From the NCBI RefSeq assembly GCF_023158935.1, contig NZ_CP096120.1:806001-870000 (forward strand): a stretch of DNA of 64,000 nucleotides, written 5' to 3'. Numbering within the stretch: the first letter of the stretch is position 1; every line of letters begins with the position of its first letter. The position numbers and the translations under genes were made by a program. This DNA comes from Acinetobacter portensis (GTDB lineage: Bacteria; Pseudomonadota; Gammaproteobacteria; Pseudomonadales; Moraxellaceae). Below the pieces are notes generated by a model. It did no database searches, was not told the DNA's origin, and worked only from the letters and a program-made list of their open reading frames with translations. Positions 1 to 8,008 of the stretch are shown here, one piece after another.

Positions 1-1
1 A

Positions 2-616
2 GATTTAGCTTTAAGTTTTAATCAAGCAATCATGGCTTTGTATGCAGAAGGTTGCCGTTATATTCAAATTAATGATCAGTTTTTGGCATATTTATGCGAT
101 GAAAATTATCGTGCCAAAGAAATTGAGCAGGGATTGAATCCTGAAGATTTAGCAAAGTTGTGCGTAGAGGTTTTGAATAAAACTTTGCAAGATAAACCTG
201 AAGATTTATTTATTGCGTTGCATATTGACCGTGGGAATTTCAGTTCAAGCTGGCTTTATAGTGGTGGTTATGAATTTTTGGCAGATCATGTTTTTGAAAA
301 ACTAACGAATATTGATCGTTACTTATTAGAATTTGATACAGAACGATCAGGTAATTTTGAGCCTTTAGAAAAATTAAAAAACTCACAAGCAGATGTCTTT
401 TTAGGCTTAATTTCAAGTAAAAAAGAAATGCTTGAGACGAGTGATGAAATTATTGAACGTATTAACACTGCGACAAACTTTTTACCTTTAGAGCGCCTAG
501 GATTGTGTTTGCAAAGTGGCTTCGCTTCAATGGAAGAGGGCAATAAAATTTCCTACGATACGCAGTGGAAAAAAATTAAATTAATGAACCGTGTCGCGCA
601 AGAAATATGGGGCTAA
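2..616 (+). CDS. MetE-like (cobalamin-independent methionine synthase fold) protein, C-terminal part
   Basis: The reading frame is open from the first bases of the window, so this is the 3' end of a longer gene; the ATG at 32 is internal. The visible part resembles the C-terminal catalytic half of MetE/YxjG-like methyltransferases: IQINDQ, a LHIDRGNF segment where relatives have H-x-C-R-G-N, a LEFDTERSGNFEPL segment, and LQSGFASMEEGN where relatives have QCGFAS. Both cysteines that normally bind zinc are therefore replaced (Asp and Ser), while the His and the Glu region remain. It is followed by a methylenetetrahydrofolate reductase-like gene on the same strand, which suggests a shared one-carbon role. 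Family membership is fairly sure; methionine synthase activity is doubtful. Confidence 0.7.
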   Translation, partial: DLALSFNQAIMALYAEGCRYIQINDQFLAYLCDENYRAKEIEQGLNPEDLAKLCVEVLNKTLQDKPEDLFIALHIDRGNFSSSWLYSGGYEFLADHVFEKLTNIDRYLLEFDTERSGNFEPLEKLKNSQADVFLGLISSKKEMLETSDEIIERINTATNFLPLERLGLCLQSGFASMEEGNKISYDTQWKKIKLMNRVAQEIWG

Positions 617-734
617 TTTTGTTATGAGTTTTGTTTCTGATGCTGTCTATTCGGGCAGTGTCAGATGGCGTTTTAACAGAATTAATTTATAATTTGGAAC
701 TTTCATCTATTGATGATTGTAAAACTGCCTATTT

Positions 735-2126
735 ATGTCACAACTATCTTCCTATTTTCAGCAAAATCAATTTTGTGTACTCGTGGAATACCTCACGTCA
801 TTAACAGAGGTTTTTCCAACTAAAACTGTATTTGCAGGATATCCGGCTGTAATGACATTAGCAGATCGAGTGCATTCAGATCATGATATTTTGCCATTAG
901 AAGCGAGTGAAAACTATTCAAACTCAGTTGAAAAAGTGATTCATTTTTCAGGCAAAGGTCGAGATATTAAAGACTTTGAATTGTTTTTAAAGCAAGCGAA
1001 AACAGCACATATAAAAAATCTATTATTGCTTACGGGCGATAAATTAAAAGAACATGAAGATGGTAAAAATGGCGCTTTACGAAGCCGTTATTTAGAATCT
1101 GTAAATGCAGTGATGGCAGCCAAAAAGCAAGGTGATTTCAATATTGGCGTTGCATTTAATCCTTTTAAATATGCAGAAGCCGAGCGCGATGCACAATATT
1201 TGAAATTACATAAAAAAATAAAAGCAGGTGCAGATTTCATTATTACCCAATTGGGATATGACATTGCAGCATTAAAACAGGCGCAATTATTTTTAAAGAA
1301 ATATGATTATTCACAAAAAATACTTGCTTGTGTAATGCCACTCAATTTGGCACGTGCGAAGTTTATGGTAAAGCATAAAGTTGCAGGTATTGTTATTAGT
1401 CCGCACATGCTGAAAGTTTTAGAGCACGAGAAGCAACAAGGATTATCGAATAATGCTCATATGCGCTGCGCTTTACAAATTTTGATTTGTAAAAAAATAG
1501 GTTTTGCTGGTGTGCATTTATCTGCATGTCATAAGCCAGAAGAGCAAATATTGCTTGAACAATATATTGATGAATATCGTGATTTAGAGTTGTCTGAACT
1601 TGAATTACTTTGGAATGAACTTTGGCAAATAAAAACAGGTGATGAATTTAAACCTGAATTAGCTTACTTTTCACGTGCTGTGACATCTTCCGAAAGAATC
1701 AAATATCAACAATTACATTTAATGCATGCTGCTTTGTTCGAATCTAAAGTTGCCAAAGGATTTGGACGTTTTGTGTTTGATGCACCACTTTGGAAAAGTA
1801 GAACTGCAACCAAGGCTTTAATGAAAACAGAGTTTTTAACAAAGCATGGTGTAGTGGGCTGTGAAAGTTGTGGGCAGTGCAGACTAGGCGATACTTTATA
1901 TATTTGCCCTGAAACTTGTCCTAAAGGTTTGGCGAATGGACCTTGTGGTGGAACGAGTTTAGATAGATGTGAATTTGGTGATAGAGAGTGCATTCATTCT
2001 GTAAAGGCTCGATTAGCACAAGCAGTTGGGCAAACTAATATTTTAAAAGAGAAACTGATTCCAACAGTTGCTATTGAAGTTCGTGGAACCAGTTCTTGGA
2101 AAAATTGGTATGTAAATGGAAGCTAA
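735..2126 (+). CDS. Methylenetetrahydrofolate reductase-like protein with C-terminal Cys-rich (MTHFR_C) domain
   Basis: 463 residues. The N-terminal ~300 residues look like the MetF TIM barrel (LLLLTGD, GVAFNPFKYAE, GADFIITQLGYD), which in the family reduces methylene-THF to methyl-THF on FAD. The C-terminal ~130 residues carry a cysteine-rich module (CESCGQC, CPETCPKG, GPCGGT, then single Cys near CEFGDRECIH) as in the MTHFR_C/MetV domain that binds zinc in acetogen reductases. Ordinary E. coli MetF lacks this tail. It starts with ATG 118 bp after a MetE-like gene and converges on queH, whose stop is 2 bp away. The likely role is methyl-group handling with the upstream methyltransferase-like protein; the actual substrate is unknown. 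Confidence 0.75.
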   Translation: MSQLSSYFQQNQFCVLVEYLTSLTEVFPTKTVFAGYPAVMTLADRVHSDHDILPLEASENYSNSVEKVIHFSGKGRDIKDFELFLKQAKTAHIKNLLLLTGDKLKEHEDGKNGALRSRYLESVNAVMAAKKQGDFNIGVAFNPFKYAEAERDAQYLKLHKKIKAGADFIITQLGYDIAALKQAQLFLKKYDYSQKILACVMPLNLARAKFMVKHKVAGIVISPHMLKVLEHEKQQGLSNNAHMRCALQILICKKIGFAGVHLSACHKPEEQILLEQYIDEYRDLELSELELLWNELWQIKTGDEFKPELAYFSRAVTSSERIKYQQLHLMHAALFESKVAKGFGRFVFDAPLWKSRTATKALMKTEFLTKHGVVGCESCGQCRLGDTLYICPETCPKGLANGPCGGTSLDRCEFGDRECIHSVKARLAQAVGQTNILKEKLIPTVAIEVRGTSSWKNWYVNGS

Positions 2127-2128
2127 AT

Positions 2129-2803
2129 TTATTGCTCATCATCCATAGCATTTGAATAAAATTTAACGCCAAGTTTTATTCGGTCACGACCTTGGCTTTT
2201 ACGCCAACGGTTGGTATCTCGAAGTGAATATACGCAACCACAATATTCTTGTTGATAGAATTCTTCTTTCTTACTAATTTCTAGCATACGTACAGCGCCA
2301 CCGTGTTTACGCCAGTTATAATCCCAGTAGCGAATGCCTTCATAATGTGAAGCGGAACGATGTCCACAATCATTAATTTGCTGCATATTTTTCCAGCGTG
2401 AAATACCTAATGAGCTGCTAATTAAGCTAAAGCCATTTTCAGCTGCATATAATGCGGTACGTTCAAAGCGCATATCAAAACACATGGTGCACCGAATACC
2501 TTTTTCAGGTTCATTTTCCATGCCTTTAGCACGTTCAAACCAATTGTCTGTGTCGTAGTCACAATCAATAAATGGAATGTTATGTTTTTGCGCAAAGCGA
2601 ATATTTTCTTCTTTACGAATTTCATATTCTTTAACAGGATGAATATTGGGATTGTAGAAAAATATTGAAAAATCTATACCAGATTCTATTAATGTTTCCA
2701 TTACTTCACCCGAGCACGGAGCACAACATGAATGAAGTAAAAGTTTGTCATGACCTGTAGGAAGGCTTAGTTTTTGTCGTTCAAGCTTGTTAGACATAAT
2801 CAT
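2129..2803 (-). CDS. queH: Epoxyqueuosine reductase QueH
   Basis: 224 residues of the QueH (former DUF208) family, the non-cobalamin epoxyqueuosine reductase that finishes queuosine synthesis in tRNA. Visible signatures are [10 protein letters not shown] near residues 24-32, [16 protein letters not shown] near the middle, [10 protein letters not shown] and CGCVYSLRD near the end; these cysteines supply Fe-S and metal ligands in the family. The start could be ATG 2803 or the ATG two codons later. It converges tail-to-tail with the MTHFR-like gene and is divergent from mesX. Length is normal for the family. Confidence 0.92.
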   Translation of the reverse strand: MIMSNKLERQKLSLPTGHDKLLLHSCCAPCSGEVMETLIESGIDFSIFFYNPNIHPVKEYEIRKEENIRFAQKHNIPFIDCDYDTDNWFERAKGMENEPEKGIRCTMCFDMRFERTALYAAENGFSLISSSLGISRWKNMQQINDCGHRSASHYEGIRYWDYNWRKHGGAVRMLEISKKEEFYQQEYCGCVYSLRDTNRWRKSQGRDRIKLGVKFYSNAMDDEQ

Positions 2804-2995
2804 AAAATTTATAAAAACAACGTATATTTTAGGACTATGAACGAGTGTAAAACCTGTGAATATGCTGATATTTTCTAAGTTTAAAATGAAGCAAATTCAT
2901 GATTGTTGATAATGATTGTTTCTTTTGAATAAATGACAATTAGTTTTCTACTTTATTTGAATGTTTGCTGAAAATATTGTTAGATTGAAATTTTT

Positions 2996-3068
2996 CTCAT
3001 GCTTAAAAATAGCGAACATGAATATCTCTCATGTTTTGTTGAATTTATATCGTTTTACTCATGTTTTG
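2996..3068. promoter_or_regulatory. Repeat-containing candidate operator upstream of mesX
   Basis: The 328-bp gap between queH and mesX is otherwise plain AT-rich DNA. It contains CTCATG three times at 2996, 3028 and 3058 (30-32 bp apart, about three helical turns); the last two extend to an 11-base direct repeat CTCATGTTTTG. A perfect inverted repeat, AACATGA (3015-3021) and TCATGTT (3029-3035) with a 7-bp spacer, overlaps the middle copy. The size and symmetry fit a dimeric regulator such as a LysR- or TetR-type protein. Which protein binds is not known. Confidence 0.45.
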
Positions 3069-3131
3069 AATCAAGCTTAAATACACCCATACAGAAATTT
3101 AGCTTTTTATAAAAATTTAGGGTGTATCTCC

Positions 3132-4130
3132 ATGAGTAATAAGTTTGAATGTTCAATTAAGCGTATTCGTTTTGATGAGAACTACGAGCCAGCAAACAAT
3201 ACGCGTTTAACCACGAACTTTGCCAATTTGGCGCGTGGTGAAAGCCGTGAGGAAAACCTTCGTCGCACAATTGCAATGATCAACAACCGCTTTAATTCTT
3301 TAGCAAGTGTAGATAATCCTAAAGCAGACCGTTATTCACTTGAAATTGATATTATTTCTGCGGAAATTGACATTGAAGGTAATGGCAAAACTTTCCCATT
3401 TATTGAAATGCTCAAAAGCACAATTACAGATCATAAAACCAATGAACGCATTGAAGGCATGATTGGTAATAGCTTTTCATCTTACGTACGTGATTATGAC
3501 TTTAGCGTTGTATTGCCTCAATTAGGCTGTGGCGTAGGTGAAAAACCTGAAGACTTTGGTGATTTACATGGCAAGCTTTATCAGCATTTAGTGAATTCTG
3601 AAGTATTTAAAGCTGAATTTAGCAAACAACCTGTAATTTGTTTAAGTGTTTCAACATCTAAAACGTATTTCCGTACTGCAAATGTGCATCCTGTGTTAGG
3701 TGTTGAATACACAAATGATGAATATTCACGAACAGATGAATACTTTGCAAAAATGGGCTTACGTGTACGTTACTTCAAGCCAGAAAATGGTAATGCACCT
3801 TTAGCATTCTACTTTGCTGGTGATTTATTACGTGATTACACAGATTTCGAATTAATTAGTGCAATTAGCACAATGGAAAGTTTCCAAAAAATTTATCGTC
3901 CAGAAATTTATAACACTAACTCTGCTGCAGGATTGGTTTATCAGCCAAGCTTAAACTACCAAGATTATTCATTAACACGAATTGTTTATGACCGTGTTGA
4001 ACGTGGTCAATTGGCAGTAAAACAAGGGAAGTGGACAGAAGAAAACTTCATTAAGCCTTATCAAGAAATTCTTGAAAAATGGGCTGCGAATTTTACTGTA
4101 AATAACACGAATCAAAGCGAAGCCGCTTAA
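3132..4130 (+). CDS. mesX: MesX, DUF1852 partner of the oxygen-dependent methionine synthase
   Basis: 332 residues matching the DUF1852 family from its start (MSNKFECSIKRIRFDENY, then NTRLTTNFANLARGE). Established knowledge: in Acinetobacter baylyi and other aerobes DUF1852 (MesX) is required, with oxygen, for MesD to make methionine without methyl-folate or cobalamin. The order mesX then mesD, 42 bp apart, is exactly that arrangement, and a flavin reductase gene follows. The start is the ATG at 3132, preceded by only a weak ribosome site. I see no signal peptide or membrane segment, so it should be cytoplasmic. The chemistry that MesX performs, presumably an oxidative step releasing a methyl group, is not deducible from the sequence. 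Confidence 0.88.
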   Translation: MSNKFECSIKRIRFDENYEPANNTRLTTNFANLARGESREENLRRTIAMINNRFNSLASVDNPKADRYSLEIDIISAEIDIEGNGKTFPFIEMLKSTITDHKTNERIEGMIGNSFSSYVRDYDFSVVLPQLGCGVGEKPEDFGDLHGKLYQHLVNSEVFKAEFSKQPVICLSVSTSKTYFRTANVHPVLGVEYTNDEYSRTDEYFAKMGLRVRYFKPENGNAPLAFYFAGDLLRDYTDFELISAISTMESFQKIYRPEIYNTNSAAGLVYQPSLNYQDYSLTRIVYDRVERGQLAVKQGKWTEENFIKPYQEILEKWAANFTVNNTNQSEAA

Positions 4131-4172
4131 TTTACCAAATATTGACTGAACACGAATATAGAAGATTTTTAA

Positions 4173-5201
4173 ATGGCAATTTTATTACCAACATCAACAG
4201 CGGGCAGCTTACCAAAACCATCTTGGCTTGCAGAACCAGAGAAACTTTGGTCGCCTTGGAAATTAGAAGGCGAGCAATTGCTCGAAGCGAAACAAGATGC
4301 TTTGCGCTTGTCATTACAAGAACAAGTGCATGCAGGCATTAATATTGTGAGCGATGGTGAGCAGACTCGTCAGCATTTCGTGACCACATTTATTGAGCAT
4401 TTAGATGGTGTGGATTTTCAAAAGCGCGAAACAGTTCGAATTCGTAATCGTTATGATGCAAGTGTGCCGTCTGTTGTGGGTGCTGTATCTCGTCAAAAGC
4501 CTGTATTTGTTGAAGATGCTAAGTTTTTACGTAGCCAAACAGATCAACCGATTAAATGGGCGCTCCCTGGTCCAATGACTATGATTGATACTTTGTACGA
4601 TGGTCATTATAAAAGTCGTGAGAAGCTGGCTTGGGAGTTTGCAAAAATTTTAAACCAAGAAGCGCGTGAACTTGAAGCGGCAGGTGTAGATATCATTCAG
4701 TTCGATGAGCCAGCATTTAACGTATTCTTTGATGAAGTAAATGATTGGGGTGTTGCTACTTTAGAGCGTGCGCTAGAAGGTCTTAAATGTGAAACTGCGG
4801 TTCATATTTGCTATGGCTACGGTATTAAAGCAAATACAGATTGGAAAAAGACTTTAGGTTCAGAGTGGCGTCAATATGAAGAGGCTTTTCCTAAGCTTCA
4901 ACAGTCTAAAATTGATATCATCTCACTCGAATGTCAAAACTCACGTGTACCGATGGATTTAATTGAATTAATTCGCGGTAAAAAAGTGATGGTGGGTGCA
5001 ATTGATGTTGCAACAAACCAAGTTGAAACACCTGAAGAGGTTGCAAATACACTTCGTAAAGCACTTCAATTTGTAGATGCAGATAAACTGTACCCATCAA
5101 CAAACTGTGGTATGGCACCATTAGCGCGTGAAGTTGCACGTGGCAAATTAAATGCTTTAAGTGCAGGCGCAGAAATTATTCGCAAAGAATTAACAGCTTA
5201 A
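4173..5201 (+). CDS. mesD: MesD, core methionine synthase (MetE-like, without folate domain)
   Basis: 342 residues corresponding to the catalytic half of MetE only; there is no N-terminal folate-binding barrel. The expected zinc ligands are visible: VHICYGYG (His and Cys near residues 211 and 213), ISLECQNS (Glu near 252) and STNCGMAPL (Cys near 312). DEPAFNVF matches the MetE DEPA motif. It lies 42 bp after mesX. Family knowledge: MesD methylates homocysteine to methionine, needing MesX and oxygen rather than 5-methyl-THF or B12. The ATG at 4173 gives the family-like start MAILLPTSTAGSLPKP. Contrast the MetE-like gene at 2-616, which lacks the two cysteines. Confidence 0.88.
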   Translation: MAILLPTSTAGSLPKPSWLAEPEKLWSPWKLEGEQLLEAKQDALRLSLQEQVHAGINIVSDGEQTRQHFVTTFIEHLDGVDFQKRETVRIRNRYDASVPSVVGAVSRQKPVFVEDAKFLRSQTDQPIKWALPGPMTMIDTLYDGHYKSREKLAWEFAKILNQEARELEAAGVDIIQFDEPAFNVFFDEVNDWGVATLERALEGLKCETAVHICYGYGIKANTDWKKTLGSEWRQYEEAFPKLQQSKIDIISLECQNSRVPMDLIELIRGKKVMVGAIDVATNQVETPEEVANTLRKALQFVDADKLYPSTNCGMAPLAREVARGKLNALSAGAEIIRKELTA

Positions 5202-5221
5202 TTCTGGCGGATCTCAAGAGG

Positions 5222-5261
5222 CATAAAGGTGGTTTGTTCTTTAACTAAAAACACCTTTATG
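5222..5261 (+). other. Intergenic stem-loop between mesD and the flavin reductase gene
   Basis: CATAAAGGTG (5222-5231) and CACCTTTATG (5252-5261) form a perfect 10-bp stem with a 20-base loop. No U run follows, so it is not a typical terminator. It could set mRNA processing or partial read-through between mesD and the next gene; this is inference. Confidence 0.4.
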
Positions 5262-5301
5262 TCATCTAGAGATAAGTGATCGTAAATTTAGGATAGTAGA
5301 G

Positions 5302-5796
5302 ATGATTGAAGCAACAGACTTTAGAAATGCAATGTCTTTGTTAACAACTGCGGTGAATGTGGTGACAACAGAAGGTGCATCGGGTCTTCATGGTTTTACT
5401 GCTTCTGCGGTATGTAGCGTTACAGATACACCACCGACATTATTGGTTTGTATGAATCAAGCATCTCGTTCGCATGCACATTTTATTGAAAATAAAACGT
5501 TGTGTGTCAATGTTCTAGGTACACAGCACGAACAAATTTCTAATGCATTTGCATCAAGTAAATTAAGTTCGGAAGATCGCTTTAAGTTAGGTGCATGGAC
5601 AACATTGGAAACAAGTTCACCTGTTTTAGAAGATGCTTTGGTTAGCTTCGATTGTGAGATTGAACAAATTCAAGAAGTTGGAACACATAGCGTTTTTATG
5701 TGTCGTGTTGTTGCAATTAAACAAAGTCAGCAAGATGAAAGTTTGGTTTATTTTAATCGGGCTTATCATCAAGTTGGTCAACTCGAAACCGCTTAA
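5302..5796 (+). CDS. Flavin reductase domain protein (HpaC/RutF-like)
   Basis: 164 residues of the flavin-reductase-like FMN-binding family that transfers electrons from NAD(P)H to free flavin. Visible hallmarks are FRNAMSLLTTAVNVVTTEG at the N terminus, GFTASAVCSVTDTPPTLLVC, the SHAHF stretch and a C-terminal FNRAYHQVG. The ATG at 5302 follows a purine-rich GGATAGTAGAG. It lies 100 bp after mesD on the same strand. Such enzymes usually serve an oxygen-using partner, so supplying reduced flavin to the oxygen-dependent MesX-MesD pair is an attractive inference. An unrelated monooxygenase partner cannot be excluded. Confidence 0.82.
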   Translation: MIEATDFRNAMSLLTTAVNVVTTEGASGLHGFTASAVCSVTDTPPTLLVCMNQASRSHAHFIENKTLCVNVLGTQHEQISNAFASSKLSSEDRFKLGAWTTLETSSPVLEDALVSFDCEIEQIQEVGTHSVFMCRVVAIKQSQQDESLVYFNRAYHQVGQLETA

Positions 5797-5862
5797 ATTT
5801 GTAGATGCATAATCATCTACAAAATCATTAAAACTCATCTTAAATCGTGAAGTTATTATTTC

Positions 5863-6663
5863 GTGGAACTTATTATTTTCTTAGCCATTGGTGCGCTTGC
5901 AGGATTTGCAGCAGGACTTTTTGGTGTTGGTGGTGGAACGATTATCGTACCGTTGTTATTTATTGTTTTTACCCAAATGGACTATAGCCCTGATGTTATT
6001 ATGCATTTGGCTTTAGGAACATCGTTAGCGACTATTGTGGTCACATCTATTAGTTCGTTAATGGCGCATCATAAAAATGGTGCAGTGATTTGGCCTGTAT
6101 TTAAAAATCTTGCTCTTCCAATGGCAATAGGCTGTTTTTTTGGAGCAGGACTTGCAGGTTGGCTTTCAGGAATTCATCTTCAACTAATTGTAGGCGTGTT
6201 TCTAATTTGGGTTGCATATACCATGTTTGTAGGTGCTAAAAAGGTAGTGGATTCCACAAATACATTACCTTCATCGGCTAAGCAAGTTATGGCGGGTTCG
6301 GTGATTGGTGGTGCTTCTGCAATATTTGGTATTGGTGGTGGTAGTTTAACTGTGCCTTATTTAACTCGTTATGGTGTGGTTATGCAAAAAGCAGTAGGCA
6401 CATCTGCTGCATGTGGTTTACCCATTGCGATTGCAGGCGCATTAGGCTTTATGATTTTTGGTATGAATCAGCAAGTAAATATTCCTAACACCATTGGCTT
6501 TGTACATATCTATGCCTTTTTCGGCATTAGTGTTATGAGCTTCTTTACTGCCAAATTAGGTGCGAAAGTAGCACATGCATTATCGCCACAAATACTCAAA
6601 AAATGCTTTGCTGTATTATTGGTGATTGTTGGAACTTTCTTTTTGGTTAAAGGTTTAATTTAA
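5863..6663 (+). CDS. TSUP-family sulfite/anion exporter (TauE/SafE)
   Basis: 266 residues and strongly hydrophobic, with about eight membrane segments. Two internally related halves each contain the TauE/SafE glycine motif (GLFGVGGGTIIVPLL near the start, AIFGIGGGSLTVPYL in the middle). The start is GTG at 5863. The family moves sulfite, sulfoacetate or other small anions across the inner membrane. It lies 66 bp after the flavin reductase and ends at a good terminator, so it may be the last gene of the mes block. A link to organosulfur metabolism is inference; the substrate is unknown. Confidence 0.85.
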   Translation: MELIIFLAIGALAGFAAGLFGVGGGTIIVPLLFIVFTQMDYSPDVIMHLALGTSLATIVVTSISSLMAHHKNGAVIWPVFKNLALPMAIGCFFGAGLAGWLSGIHLQLIVGVFLIWVAYTMFVGAKKVVDSTNTLPSSAKQVMAGSVIGGASAIFGIGGGSLTVPYLTRYGVVMQKAVGTSAACGLPIAIAGALGFMIFGMNQQVNIPNTIGFVHIYAFFGISVMSFFTAKLGAKVAHALSPQILKKCFAVLLVIVGTFFLVKGLI

Positions 6664-6690
6664 AGTAGATAGTCATTATTTTAAAAAATT

Positions 6691-6716
6691 AAAGCTCACG
6701 AAATGTGGGCTTTTTT
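6691..6716 (+). terminator. Terminator after the TauE/SafE gene
   Basis: AAGCTCAC pairs with GTGGGCTT (one G-T pair) around a short loop and is followed by six T's. Confidence 0.8.
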
Positions 6717-6825
6717 ATATTTAATAAAAAATAGACGTATAACAATAATTTAAATTTGGAATGAATTTAGGAATTTTAAAATGAAGGGAAATTAATTGAT
6801 ATGGAAATTTAGAATAATTATAAAA

Positions 6826-7007
6826 ATAAGGCTCCGAAAATGCCGCTGCATGTCGTTACCCTGAACCCGATGAGTTCAAGGTGGACAAGGCCATATACTT
6901 GCTGGGTTTCCTACACAAGGCAGGCATACACTCTAAATATATAGACCGTATCCGGAGATATAAGTATCGGCAGGGATATAGACTCACTGGCGAACATCTC
7001 AGAGTAA
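6826..7007 (-). ncRNA. ssrS: 6S RNA
   Basis: Read on the minus strand, the 5' end is CTCTGAGATGTTCGCCAG and the 3' part contains CACCTTGAACTCATCGGG, then GGGTAACGACATGCAGCGG. These match the conserved closing stem and 3' arm of gammaproteobacterial 6S RNA, which binds sigma70-RNA polymerase in stationary phase. Length is about 182 nt; the ends are estimated from the promoter and closing stem. It lies downstream of zapA on the same strand, the usual neighbour of ssrS. Confidence 0.9.
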
Positions 7008-7011
7008 ATCC

Positions 7012-7040
7012 ATTATAACGAATAAAGCCCGCTGATTAAA
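7012..7040 (-). promoter_or_regulatory. Probable 6S RNA promoter
   Basis: On the minus strand a perfect TATAAT (7017-7012) lies about 5-7 nt before the predicted 6S RNA start. At 17-bp spacing the -35 position (7040-7035) reads TTTAAT, a weak match. The -35 region lies in the loop of the upstream zapA terminator. Confidence 0.6.
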
Positions 7041-7056
7041 CTAAACGGGCTTTATT
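7021..7056 (-). terminator. zapA terminator
   Basis: AATAAAGCCCG and CGGGCTTTATT form a perfect 11-bp stem around a 14-base loop. It lies between zapA and 6S RNA and physically overlaps the 6S promoter. Confidence 0.75.
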
Positions 7057-7107
7057 CATGTAAACATACGTTTCAATTGCATAGTCTTTATGCAATAAAT
7101 CTATTTA

Positions 7108-7392
7108 TTAAGAAAATTCTTTAACATCTTCTAAAATAGTCGAAAGTAAACGTTCGCAATGTTCATATTCTTGAATAGATTTATTCATTGCTAAAACTTC
7201 TTGCATGAGTTCCAAAGCAACCATAATGGTGAGTTTACTTGGTTCCATACGTGGAGCTTTACGACGAAAATCATTATATTTTTCATTCAATAAATCAGCA
7301 GCACGTTCTAAATCAGCTTGTTGATCACTTGTCGTTGCTAAACGAAAACTATGACCTAAAACTTTAAGATCGATAGGAATTTGCTCGCTCAT
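7108..7392 (-). CDS. zapA: Cell division protein ZapA
   Basis: 94 residues with the ZapA fold: an N-terminal IDLKVLGHSFRLA strand region, DQQADLERAADLLNEKY, then a long coiled-coil C-terminal helix (LTIMVALELMQEVLAM). ZapA binds FtsZ and stabilises the Z ring. It starts immediately after the stop of the upstream coiled-coil gene, so the two are probably co-transcribed, and 6S RNA follows, as in many gammaproteobacteria. Confidence 0.92.
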   Translation of the reverse strand: MSEQIPIDLKVLGHSFRLATTSDQQADLERAADLLNEKYNDFRRKAPRMEPSKLTIMVALELMQEVLAMNKSIQEYEHCERLLSTILEDVKEFS

Positions 7393-7944
7393 TTATGCTT
7401 CCTCGCTTGCATCGGACGGGTGGGCAAGTTGCTGAATTTCTTGTGCGTGTTGATCTTGCGCTGTACCTAAAATAGAAAGACGTTGAATAATGGCTTCTAC
7501 TTTCGCTTTTGCATGTTCATTTTTTTGTAATAAACGATCACGTTCATTTTTCAAAGCTTGAATTTCTTGATTTGAATGACGTTGCTCATTTTGCAATTTC
7601 TCTTTCACAACACGTAATTCATTACGCTCAGCAAGAATTTCTTGAAAACGATTTTTTAAATCTGTGCAGCTTTTTTCCAAACGGCTATAACGATCTGCAA
7701 GCGTTATTGCATCATCATTCAACTGTTTTAATTGCGTTTGAGAAGAGCTTAATTGATCTGTAAGACTTTTTATCTCTTCTTCTTTGCTGTTTATAGTTTC
7801 ATTTTTTTGCTCAATTTGAGCCTGATGCTGTTGATTCGAAGTTAACTGAGCTTCAGATAAAGTCTGATTTTCAGATTCAAATTCAGCAAGTCGTGTTTTA
7901 AGAACACGAACATGCGCTTGTAGACGCTGTAATTCTTCTAACAT
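7393..7944 (-). CDS. Coiled-coil protein encoded upstream of zapA
   Basis: 183 residues from the ATG at 7944 (MLEELQRLQAHVRVLKTRL); a longer frame reaching 8049 would overlap the divergent ygfB start and begins with a non-coiled sequence, so the shorter start is preferred. The protein is almost entirely heptad-rich helix, dense in Gln, Glu, Lys and Leu, with no membrane segment. The position directly before zapA recalls the small ZapB-like coiled coils found near zapA in other gammaproteobacteria, but this one is much longer. A divisome role is inference. Confidence 0.75.
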   Translation of the reverse strand: MLEELQRLQAHVRVLKTRLAEFESENQTLSEAQLTSNQQHQAQIEQKNETINSKEEEIKSLTDQLSSSQTQLKQLNDDAITLADRYSRLEKSCTDLKNRFQEILAERNELRVVKEKLQNEQRHSNQEIQALKNERDRLLQKNEHAKAKVEAIIQRLSILGTAQDQHAQEIQQLAHPSDASEEA

Positions 7945-8008
7945 ATCGTAGTCGCACAGTGTTGCAAACAAAGGTAATATATAAGAAGTATAGAGATTGG
8001 ATAAACGA

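Noticed and set aside
1706-1993. Minus-strand frame inside the MTHFR-like gene
   Set aside because: It lies opposite a well-conserved cysteine-rich domain and shows no protein family features.
2804-2990. Possible SAM or cobalamin riboswitch ahead of mesX
   Set aside because: I could not find the conserved core sequences or a convincing multi-stem fold.
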